NCBI GenBank assembly: GCA_039028895.1
Contig: JBCCHF010000002.1
Span: 1-64,000, forward strand
Origin: JAHDCJ01 sp039028895
GTDB lineage: Bacteria > Bacteroidota > Bacteroidia > Chitinophagales > Saprospiraceae
Direction: 5' to 3'
Length of the DNA stretch: 64,000 nucleotides
A program made the position numbers and the translations under genes. Under the pieces are notes generated by a model. That model saw only the letters and a program-made list of their open reading frames with translations, had not been told where the DNA came from and did not search any database. Below are positions 25,732 to 34,700 of this stretch, piece after piece. The number at the start of each line of letters is the position of its first letter. The stretch's first letter is position 1.

Positions 25732-26574
25732 TTAGTTTCGAACTCCTTTGACCATCCTTTCTTTTCCTTGCATGTCTTTTTCAACTTCAATTTCTTGATA
25801 CCCGTGTGATCTAAGTATCGCAACCACCTCGCTTTCCTTAAACTCATTTATTTCAAAGAAAAGTTGCCCTCCCGGTTTTAGGTGATCTAGGCTAAACCTG
25901 GTGATGGTTTCGTAAAAAATCAGTGGCTCACTTTCAGGGACAAATAAAGCTGAATGAGGCTCAAATTCAGAAACGTTCTTATGCATTAAAACTTTCTCTG
26001 ACTCAGGAATATAGGGAGGATTTGATACAATAACATCATATATCAGAGCTTTTGACCAATGGGACTTATCAAGAATATCCATTACAAAAAAATCAACTTT
26101 CAGATCTAATTTTTCTGCATTCTTTTGAGCTAGTTGAATAACATCCGACGAAAAATCAATCCCATAAATTGTCGCCTCAGATAAGTATTTTTTCAAAGTC
26201 AAAGGGATGCATCCCGTCCCTGTACCAATATCCAGAATGGAAATTCCAAACCCCGTTTCCGAATAGTGTTTTTGGTCTTTTATCAACCAATTCACCAATT
26301 CTTCGGTTTCCGGACGTGGAATTAAAACGTTTTCGTTAACGAGAAAATCTAATCCATAAAAATGGGCCTCTCCGATAATATATTGCACAGGTTCGCCGCT
26401 AGCTAAACGATCTGTAATCAATTTAACTTTGGCTAATTCAATCGTTTTATTATTAATACCAAAGAGTTTTTTATCCGCCATCACCAGCCTGGCAATATTG
26501 GCAGCTTCTCTTTCACCATAACTTGATGAAAGTCTTTTGATCATTATGGATTTGGCTTCAGTTTTGCTCAGCAT
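25732..26574 (-). CDS. prmC: Release factor glutamine methyltransferase
   Basis: PrmC N5-methylates the Gln of the GGQ motif in release factors using S-adenosylmethionine. The 280-residue protein has the N-terminal helical domain (residues 1-85, ending GEPVQYIIGEAHFYGLDF), the SAM-binding ILDIGTGTGCIPLTL near 115-130 and the catalytic VSNPPYIPESE with NPPY near 185. RPETEELVNWL is also diagnostic. It is divergent from ribD; the 56 bases between the two starts hold the ribD promoter. Confidence 0.96.
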   Translation of the reverse strand: MLSKTEAKSIMIKRLSSSYGEREAANIARLVMADKKLFGINNKTIELAKVKLITDRLASGEPVQYIIGEAHFYGLDFLVNENVLIPRPETEELVNWLIKDQKHYSETGFGISILDIGTGTGCIPLTLKKYLSEATIYGIDFSSDVIQLAQKNAEKLDLKVDFFVMDILDKSHWSKALIYDVIVSNPPYIPESEKVLMHKNVSEFEPHSALFVPESEPLIFYETITRFSLDHLKPGGQLFFEINEFKESEVVAILRSHGYQEIEVEKDMQGKERMVKGVRN

Positions 26575-26597
26575 TATGTTGCCTCAAATGTTATGGA

Positions 26598-26626
26598 TTG
26601 AGTCCGGTAAATTTAGTTTATTTTTG
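26598..26626 (+). promoter_or_regulatory. Promoter of ribD, leaderless geometry
   Basis: TTG at 26598-26600, an 18-base spacer and TATTTTTG at 26619-26626 fit the TTG/TAnnTTTG promoter well. The last G is five bases before the A of the ATG at 26631. Confidence 0.7.
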
Positions 26627-26630
26627 CCGG

Positions 26631-27680
26631 ATGTCAGCAGATGAACTATACATCAGACGTTGCTTTGAAATTGCATTATTGGGTGCGGGCAATGTATCTC
26701 CCAACCCATTGGTGGGAAGTGTAATTGTTTATAATGATAAGATAATTGGTGAAGGATGGCACCAAAAATACGGTGGGCCCCATGCAGAAGTTAATGCTGT
26801 CAATTCTGTCAAGACGTCAGATCTTGGGCTATTGAAGGACTCGACGATTTACGTTTCTCTTGAACCCTGTTCTCACTATGGCATTACCCCGCCTTGTGCT
26901 GAGTTGGTCCTTAAACATCAATTTTCAAGAGTAGTCATGAGTTGCATAGACCCTAATCCCAAAGTCAGTGGTCGGTCTGTGAAAATGTTTAAAGATGCGG
27001 GTATCCAAGTAACAACAGGCGTTTTGGAAAAGGAAGGTCAATGGTTAATAAGGATGTTTAGTCATGCCATGTTTAGCTCCAGGCCATATATTGTTTTAAA
27101 GTTCGCCCAGACTAAAGATGGATTTATGGGCCAACAAGGTAAACAGGTTTGGATAAACAACCCATTGTCAAAACGCCTGTCTCATCAGTGGCGAAACGAA
27201 CTGGATGCTATTATGATTGGCACCAATACCGCTTCTACTGATAACCCGACTCTTAACAACAGACTTTGGTTTGGAAAATCTCCTGTTCGGGTTGCTTTAG
27301 ATCGAAAAGCAAAATTGTCGGTTAAAGCCAATATTTTTTCGGAAGATGTACGAACCATAGTTTATGCAGAACCAGCATATTTAACGGGCAATAAACACCA
27401 CAATGACCACTATAAACCCTTGACTTTTGGCGAAAACATGATACCTGTTTTACTTGAAGATCTTTTTAAGAATGAGCAAATCAAGTCCTTACTAATTGAG
27501 GGAGGGGCTCAACTCCTGAATTCTTTCATCAATCAAAATCTTTGGGACGAAGCCAGAATTTCAACTTCAAACCATTTCCTGGAAACAGGAATAAAAGCAC
27601 CGAATGTCACTGGAGAACTCGTTTCGAAAGATCAACTAGGATCAGATGAATGGGTCATAATCAGGAATAAAAATGCTTAG
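26631..27680 (+). CDS. ribD: Bifunctional riboflavin biosynthesis deaminase/reductase
   Basis: RibD deaminates and then reduces the pyrimidine intermediate of riboflavin synthesis. The 349-residue product has the zinc-dependent deaminase domain (GGPHAEVNAV with His51 and Glu53, then PCSHYGITPPC with the two Cys ligands near 80-90). The reductase domain follows from about 150 (RPYIVLKFAQTKDGFM, MIGTNTASTDNPTLNNRL, LLIEGGAQLLNSFI). The ATG at 26631 is preferred over an upstream in-frame TTG at 26598 that would fall in the promoter. It ends against the YigZ-type gene. Confidence 0.96.
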   Translation: MSADELYIRRCFEIALLGAGNVSPNPLVGSVIVYNDKIIGEGWHQKYGGPHAEVNAVNSVKTSDLGLLKDSTIYVSLEPCSHYGITPPCAELVLKHQFSRVVMSCIDPNPKVSGRSVKMFKDAGIQVTTGVLEKEGQWLIRMFSHAMFSSRPYIVLKFAQTKDGFMGQQGKQVWINNPLSKRLSHQWRNELDAIMIGTNTASTDNPTLNNRLWFGKSPVRVALDRKAKLSVKANIFSEDVRTIVYAEPAYLTGNKHHNDHYKPLTFGENMIPVLLEDLFKNEQIKSLLIEGGAQLLNSFINQNLWDEARISTSNHFLETGIKAPNVTGELVSKDQLGSDEWVIIRNKNA

Positions 27681-28293
27681 TTCGATGTCTGATCAATACA
27701 CCACGTTAAAATCTTCAGCATTTGGTGAGTTCCGAGACAGGAATTCCAGATTTTTGGCCTATGGTTTTCCTGTATTCTCTGAGCATGATATCAAAGACAA
27801 GCAGGAGAAGATAACCAAGCTCCATCCTAAGGCAAGCCACCACTGCTATGCTTACAGACTCGGTTTAAGCGGAAATGCATTTCGAGCAAATGACGATGGT
27901 GAGCCATCCGGTACGGCAGGTAGGCCAATACTTGGACAAATTGACAGTTTTGGGTTGACCAATGTGTTTATTGTAGTCGTTCGATACTATGGAGGAACCA
28001 AACTTGGAACATCAGGACTCATCAATGCTTATAAATCTGCTGCAAAAATTGCGCTTACCGATGCCTCAACAATAGAGAAAACCCTTGATGATATCTTCTT
28101 ACTCACATTCAAGTATGACATCATGCCACATGTCATGCAATTCGTAAAAGATCAAAAGCTGGAGATCGTTGAACAAAGCTTTGAAGATATTGCAATGCTC
28201 AAAATCGGGATCCGGAAAACTGAGGCCGAGTTTTTTCTAAATGAACTTAAAAAACTGGGTGTAGTGGATATCAATTTTTTATTCACTCGCTAA
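27673..28293 (+). CDS. YigZ/IMPACT family protein
   Basis: The 206-residue protein carries the IMPACT/YigZ domain: SRFLAYGFPV, then KASHHCYAYRLG, the signature DDGEPSGTAGRPIL near residues 75-88, and VVVRYYGGTKLGTSGLINAY. A C-terminal DUF1949-like subdomain follows. Eukaryotic IMPACT regulates GCN2; the bacterial role is unclear, with ribosome or translation links suggested. The ATG at 27673 overlaps ribD by eight bases; the ATG at 27685 (MSDQYTT) just after the ribD stop is an equal candidate. Cotranscription with ribD is likely. Confidence 0.92.
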   Translation: MLSSMSDQYTTLKSSAFGEFRDRNSRFLAYGFPVFSEHDIKDKQEKITKLHPKASHHCYAYRLGLSGNAFRANDDGEPSGTAGRPILGQIDSFGLTNVFIVVVRYYGGTKLGTSGLINAYKSAAKIALTDASTIEKTLDDIFLLTFKYDIMPHVMQFVKDQKLEIVEQSFEDIAMLKIGIRKTEAEFFLNELKKLGVVDINFLFTR

Positions 28294-28399
28294 ATCTTGC
28301 CTATTTTTCTATCTTGATCACAAATAAGCACTAATCGATTTTTTTAATGAAATTAAAAGCATTGAGCTATCAGTTTAGCTGATTCAACTTAATCTAATA

Positions 28400-30283
28400 A
28401 TGGCCAAACGCGTAAAGAAGAAGAGAACAGTTTCCAAAAAGAAGAAAGCCAGAGTCCAAAAAACGGGATTCCATCTCAAAGACTGGTACCCTGCTATCGG
28501 TGTGTTTATTTTTGGGTTTTTGCTTTACGCCAATACCATAGGTCATGATTTCGTACTTGATGATGATATTATTACCCGGAAAAATACTTTTGTCAGTGAA
28601 GGTTTCGGAGGTCTAAAAGACATATTTACGCATGGTTATTTATATGGATTCAATGGAGCTAACGACCAGTCTTACAGACCGTTAATCTTGGCCAATATGG
28701 CAATAGAGACCCAGCTTTTTGGTCAGAATGCTACCACTCATCATTTCTTTAATGTCCTGATTTTTGCCTTTTCAGCGGTTATTTTATTTTTCTTTTTGTC
28801 CAAAGCGTTTCGCGATAAGCCACTATGGCTGCCTCTTTCTATTACGCTTTTATTTGTAGCACACCCTATTCATACCGAAGTCGTCGCAAATATCAAAAGT
28901 CGAGATGAGATCTTGTCTTTCACTTTTGGAATAGCGACTTTGTTGTTTGTTCTAAAATCTGCACTTTCCGAACAAAACAAGTATCTCTATTACGGTTTGG
29001 TGAGTTATTTTCTTTGTGTATTGTCAAAAGAAACCGGATTAGCAGTTTTAGGCCTCGTGCCTTTCACACTGTTCTTTTTTACTAAAGATGATTTCAAGCA
29101 GATCGGAAAAACAACGGCTGCTTTTGCTGTTGTTGCTGCGCTATATTTTATAATCCGTTCCTCAGTAATGGATTCTATGACATTTGAAGAGAATATGAGT
29201 CCAATCAATAATGGACTAATGGCTGCCGAATCCGCAGGCGAACGATTTGCTACCAATGTCTCAATTATGGGGCGTTACCTGAAATTACTGCTATTCCCTC
29301 ACCCGCTTAGTTATGATTATTCTTACAGTCAAATTCCGATAATAGGATTCGGCGATTTCCGATTTTTTCTTTCGCTATTAGCCTACATTGGACTGGCAGT
29401 TTTAGCTGTGCTGGGCTTGAAAAATAAAAATCCAATCAGCTTCGGGATCATCCTATATGTGGTGATGCTTATACTTGTATCAAACTTCATCACCCCGGTT
29501 GGAGCAACGATGGCCGAACGATTCATCTATAGTTCTTCTCTTGGTTTTTGTTTAATTCTTGGGGTTTTGTTGGTCAATTGGTTTAAAGTAGGGGATCAAG
29601 ATTTGTTGAAAGCTCCTACCCTGTTTTTAGCTACACTGGGTGTAATTCTTAGTCTTTATTCCGCAAAAACAAATATGCGTAATATGGATTGGAAGAATTC
29701 TGAAACGCTTTATTCCTCAGGCCTTGTAACTGCATCGAATAGTGCAAGAGCACATAACCATTATGCGTCTCATTACCGGGAATTACTGGAAAACAATCCA
29801 AATCATCCCAACCGGACAGCAATAGCTACTGATGCGATTAATCATTATAAAAGAGCATTAGAAATATTCCCTGAATATTCCGAAGCTTCTTACAATCTTG
29901 GTGTTTTGTATTACACAATGGGCCAGACTGATTCTGCTTTGATTGCATACGAAAACACCTTGAGTTTTGCGCCTAACTACCTCAATGCCCTCAATAATTC
30001 TGGGGTCATTTACTTTGAAAGAGGTGATTACAATACTGCCCTTGCCAGGTGGTCCAAAGTTATTGAGGAAGATCCAAACAACGCCCAAGGGCTGGGAAAT
30101 ATCGGAGCAATTTACCAAAACAGTGGTAACTATAATGAAGCTATTCAATACTACCAAAGAGCATTGTCCCTTAATCCTAATAACCCCAATATGCTAGGTA
30201 ATATTATTAAGTGTTATAATGACATCGGACAGCCAGATCAGGCAAAAATCTACCAGGATAGACTCAATCAGCTTCGGAGGTAA
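28400..30283 (+). CDS. TMTC-like multi-spanning membrane protein with C-terminal TPRs
   Basis: The 627-residue protein starts with a very basic tail (KKKRTVSKKKKARVQ), followed by about 10-11 membrane helices (residues 30-440) and three to four TPR units (about 465-620, for example ASYNLGVLYYTMGQTDSALI). The first loop after TM1 has the acidic DFVLDDDIITRKN, and a later one has HPIHTEVVANIKSRDEI. Both match the GT-C fold TMTC family, which in animals adds O-mannose to exported proteins. A lipid-linked sugar transferase role is inferred from these motifs. It is a separate unit, 107 bases after the YigZ-type gene. Confidence 0.85.
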   Translation: MAKRVKKKRTVSKKKKARVQKTGFHLKDWYPAIGVFIFGFLLYANTIGHDFVLDDDIITRKNTFVSEGFGGLKDIFTHGYLYGFNGANDQSYRPLILANMAIETQLFGQNATTHHFFNVLIFAFSAVILFFFLSKAFRDKPLWLPLSITLLFVAHPIHTEVVANIKSRDEILSFTFGIATLLFVLKSALSEQNKYLYYGLVSYFLCVLSKETGLAVLGLVPFTLFFFTKDDFKQIGKTTAAFAVVAALYFIIRSSVMDSMTFEENMSPINNGLMAAESAGERFATNVSIMGRYLKLLLFPHPLSYDYSYSQIPIIGFGDFRFFLSLLAYIGLAVLAVLGLKNKNPISFGIILYVVMLILVSNFITPVGATMAERFIYSSSLGFCLILGVLLVNWFKVGDQDLLKAPTLFLATLGVILSLYSAKTNMRNMDWKNSETLYSSGLVTASNSARAHNHYASHYRELLENNPNHPNRTAIATDAINHYKRALEIFPEYSEASYNLGVLYYTMGQTDSALIAYENTLSFAPNYLNALNNSGVIYFERGDYNTALARWSKVIEEDPNNAQGLGNIGAIYQNSGNYNEAIQYYQRALSLNPNNPNMLGNIIKCYNDIGQPDQAKIYQDRLNQLRR

Positions 30284-30449
30284 AACTTAAAGCATTGTTT
30301 TTTCTATTCAGGATAATGGTCGTGAATAGCTCTGAACTCCCATCAAATCTGGACATTCTTGCTCGTATAGGTTCAAAAAAATTCAGAAACTATATGTCGG
30401 TTTTGATTTTTTTCTATTTTTAGCACGTTGTTAACCAAATCCCAAAAAG

Positions 30450-31607
30450 ATGTTTGACCTGAGTCCTTCTTATTCAATCCTTTCTATTGATGGCGGTGGA
30501 ATCCGCGGAATTATTCCTTGTACTGTCTTGATACATATCGAGAAACAGACCGGGATGCCTATTGCAGATCTGTTTGACATGATGGCTGGCACCTCTACGG
30601 GAGGCCTGCTGGCTTGTGGACTTTCCCTTAAGGGAGAGGATGGTCGTCCAAAGAAAACTGCAGAAAGCCTGCTCGATCTTTATTGCGGTCCAAATGGCGC
30701 TAAAATTTTCTCTCAGCCAAGGATGGGGCCGCTTAATGCTATCAGGGCCTTATTCAGAGCTAAGTTCCCACCCAAGGGTATTGAGGGTGTTTTGAAAGAA
30801 GAGTTTGGTGATGCTAAATTATCTGACTCGCTTACGGATTTGCTGATAACTTCTTATAATATGGTCCAGAAAACGCCATTTTATTTTAAGTCTTCCGATG
30901 CAAGAATAGATCCCGAAAATGAAGATTTCCTGATCAGGGATATTGCAAGGTCCACCTCTGCAGCTCCTACTTACTTCCCACCCCACCAGGTGGCTTATGG
31001 CGGAACTTACCTTGGCCAAAAGATTGAGTCTCTTTGTCTTGCTGACGGAGGTGTTTTTGCTAATAATCCTTCGTTACTCGCTTTTATCGAAGCGCGCAAT
31101 AAGTGGCGTGAGTCTGATGACTTTAAAGCTATGGTCAAAAAGATCGAAGAATTTATAGCAGAAGAAGCCGCAACAGCAGATGAAGAAAAGAAAGGCATGT
31201 TAGCCAGTGCGCAAAAAGGAAATTTTGAAGCGCCATTCTTCTTATTGTCAATCGGTACTGGCCAAAGTCGGAAGCCTTATCCCTTCGACACTTCAAAAAA
31301 ATGGGGTGCCATGAAGTGGATTCTGCCTATCATCGATATCCTGATGCAAGGAGTATCTGAATCAGTCCATTATCAAATGGAAAATCTCTTACCACCATTT
31401 GATGATTTCCAGGAGACACCTCGATACATCAGACTTAACGTCGAATTGGATAAGAAAGATACGGCCATGGACGATGTGTCCGATAAAGCTACTTCAAGAC
31501 TTCGTGATCATTATGGTGGTATGATCATCGAACAAAACAAAGAAACACTTGAGACTGTCTGTAATCTCCTTGTCCAAATCTCTAAAGCAAGACGAAAACG
31601 AAGCTAG
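30450..31607 (+). CDS. Patatin-like phospholipase
   Basis: The 385-residue protein has the patatin lipase core: the oxyanion loop IDGGGIRG near residues 13-20, the nucleophile elbow MAGTSTGG with Ser49, and the second dyad residue Asp199 in LADGGVFANNP. It has no signal peptide, so it is probably cytoplasmic acting on membrane lipids. Patatins of this type also serve as effectors in some defence systems (CapV), but no cyclic-nucleotide synthase lies nearby, so a lipid-turnover role is equally possible. It stands alone, with a strong two-way terminator after it. Confidence 0.93.
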   Translation: MFDLSPSYSILSIDGGGIRGIIPCTVLIHIEKQTGMPIADLFDMMAGTSTGGLLACGLSLKGEDGRPKKTAESLLDLYCGPNGAKIFSQPRMGPLNAIRALFRAKFPPKGIEGVLKEEFGDAKLSDSLTDLLITSYNMVQKTPFYFKSSDARIDPENEDFLIRDIARSTSAAPTYFPPHQVAYGGTYLGQKIESLCLADGGVFANNPSLLAFIEARNKWRESDDFKAMVKKIEEFIAEEAATADEEKKGMLASAQKGNFEAPFFLLSIGTGQSRKPYPFDTSKKWGAMKWILPIIDILMQGVSESVHYQMENLLPPFDDFQETPRYIRLNVELDKKDTAMDDVSDKATSRLRDHYGGMIIEQNKETLETVCNLLVQISKARRKRS

Positions 31608-31640
31608 GGTTAAGTGGGTTAGCTTTTTTTAACAGAATTT

Positions 31641-31680
31641 AAAAAACCCGGATTGCATTCTAATTCAATCCGGGTTTTTT
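31641..31680. terminator. Bidirectional terminator between patatin and T9SS genes
   Basis: A 15-bp perfect inverted repeat (31641-31655 with 31666-31680, core CCCGGATTG/CAATCCGGG) has A6 and T6 flanks, so it can end both converging transcripts. Confidence 0.93.
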
Positions 31681-31748
31681 CTTAGATATAAAGTGGAAAA
31701 TCCTACAGAATCTTATAAATCAGGTTAATCCTGGCCCATCTCTGGAGA

Positions 31749-34700
31749 TTAACGACTAATCAGTATTCTTTCTGTGATCTTTTCCTCTCCTATCCTGATC
31801 GTCAAAAAATATACACCTGTACTTAGATGGGTTAAATCAAGCTGATCATTAACTAGTCCTCTAAGTCTTTTTTGATTAGTATTGTACAATTGTTGCCCCA
31901 ATACATTGGTAACATGGTAAGAAACATCTTCCGATGACAAAAGATCATAGGAGACTTCGATGAAACCTGAAGATGGATTAGGGAAGACCATCAGTGAGTT
32001 TTCTCTAATAACCTCTTCAATACTAACTACACAGGGTGGTCCCGAAGAATCATCGAATAACTCAATAAGTACTGGTATTCCAAAACTCGCACAGCCTGAA
32101 TCCACTGAAGGAAAACCTGGTGGCGAAGGTGGAATTTCGAAGATCAGGTTTAAGGTTTCTCCGGGTTGGACAGTGCCCATAAAGCCTGCAATGTCTGTGA
32201 CTTGATCTTCTGTAATTGAAGAACATGAATCTGCACTTACAATAGCCTGGAAATCGGGCACCGTAAAAGTAAATTCGGCAGTTCCTGTGTTAGTCAATGT
32301 TACTCCCCAGGTACCATTAGGATTTCCATCATAAAGATCAACCAGGTTTATTGGCGGTAATCCACCTACCAGATCAATAAGTTGCTGTGTAAGTGGTAAT
32401 CCAAATGCTATAGAATCATTTACATTATAAATGGAACCGTCTGGACGATTAATGATAAACGGCGCAATTGCCCAATTATCAGGATCGGGGCTCGTTATTT
32501 CTGTTTCAAATTCAGCTAGCGGAATACAATTATTGTCTGGATCATAAATCAAAGAATCGACATCTGGATCTTCAACCAAAACTGGTGTCAGATAATATTC
32601 TCCATTCCCAAGAATACCCTCTCCAGAAATGCAGGATCTATTATAGGTAAGCGATCCATTTTCTCCGGAAAGGAATACATTATTGGCGTCAGCTGCAGCT
32701 GAGAGTCCTGCTTCATCCACCACTGGTCCTGTTGCAAAATCAGTTAAGGCCCATGCAACAGTTATTGCGCCATCAGTGACCACATTAGAAATTGTGATTT
32801 CTGCAGATTCGTCACAGCACAGCTGGTTATCGGCTAAAGGGTCTGCAGAGCCGGCTGAACAAATTATGCAATCAACTACTCCGGTAATTTCCATTTCCTG
32901 TCGGCACCCAAAATCATCTTCAGCTATTATGGTCCATGAACTACCATCTGATAGGCTTTCCCCAGCCTGATTTGGAGAGTCCGCGGCAATAGTATAACCT
33001 GAGCCAGAACCTCCCGTCGCATTCGAAAAGTCGACAACAATCTGATCTGAATTGCAATCGTAAGACGCAGTAATGCCTGTTACCGCATCATAAACCTCAA
33101 AATCAAAGCTGATTTCGTCAACACAGTTATCATCACTCGTAAAAACAAGGAAATAAGGATCAGCATCAACAGGAATTACAATAGTTGGATCATTAATCAA
33201 AATACCTCCTCCATTAGGGTCACCATCATACCATTCTATAGATCCGCCCACTTGGTTGGATGCCAGTATTTCACTTTCTATGGCCGTCAAATCAATTTCG
33301 GTTCCAGTACATAATGGATCAAGATTTACCGGTGCTGTTAAAATTGGGCTTTCAAAGACAGTTATGGTTACACATTCAAGTGTTGTACAATTATCAGTGG
33401 TCGTAAACTGGGCACATACTTGTTCTCCACTGACAGGAATGTAGCTCGAAGGCATGTTTATAACAACCCCACCAGCATTGGGATCACCTAAATACCACTC
33501 AAATGCTCCTGAGAATCCATTCCCGTTAAAATCAGTTTCGAATCCAGTCAGGTTAATAGCAGTACCCTCACACACGGGCCCAATGCCTACGGGCGTTAAA
33601 ACAGGCTGAGGATTTACTACAAATGATAATGACCCCTCGGCCGAACAGTTATTTGGGTTTGTAAACACTGTTGTAAAAATATCTCCGTTTACCGGAATAA
33701 CAGAAGTTGGATTTGAGACCAATATGCCATTTGAAGGATCACCTTCATACCAAACAAAATTTCCAGTGGTTCCACCCGGATTGAAAGAACTTTCAAAATC
33801 TGTAAGGTCTACCATTTCCCCTTCGCAAAGATCAGATGGCGGTGGTGGATTATTCAGAATTGGTAATGGATTGATGGCAAAGCTGACACTCAGCTGGTTA
33901 GAACAGCCATTTGTCGATTCTGTAAACACTGCAAAAATATCCGTGTTTCCATCTGGTTGAGCCATATCAGGTGAGGCAATCAATACCCCACCAGCATCTG
34001 GGTTTCCTGCATACCATTCAAATATGCCGCTTTGACCTCCCGAAATTATTAACTCCAGTTGTGTCAAATCGAAAATGTCATTTTCACAAATTACCTGGTC
34101 TGGTACTATGCTAAGTTGCGGTAATGGATTGACGGTATAGGTGACAGAAACGGTGGCTGTACAAGCACCTGATTCTTCAAACACAGCAAAATAACTGGTG
34201 CCATCAGTAGGAAATTGGCTCATTGCTGAAGCTGTTGTAAGTTGAACTGCAAATGGCAATGCGGGGTTACCCCGAAACCAGGTAAAGGTTCCTGGTAAGC
34301 TATTGATATTTATTTCTGATTCAAAATCTGTTAGATCAATTTCATCACCCTCACAGATGGCACCGGGTTGAGCCGGCGCAGCGATTTGTGGTTCAGCCGT
34401 TGTATTCAAAGTAAAACTGGTAATGGCTGTACATGAAGGATCAACATCGGCTGAGAAAACAACCCAATAATCTTCTCCATTAGTAGCCATGACATTTTCA
34501 GGATCCGCCACAAGAGAGCCACCATTATCAGGATCAGCATCATACCAATCAAAACTCCCCTGAAGATTTGATGTAGGATTAATAGACGTTAAGTCGATTA
34601 ATGTACCTTCACAAACCACGGGTGGTTGTGGTATAGAACTAAGCGTGATATCTGGTAGTAATTCATAAACCGAAGCATTTCCGACTTCGATACAACCGGT

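Noticed and set aside
30450..31607. Patatin as a CBASS effector
   Set aside because: No CD-NTase, ubiquitin-like or HORMA/TRIP13 gene lies beside it; the gene stands alone between a TPR membrane protein and a T9SS gene.
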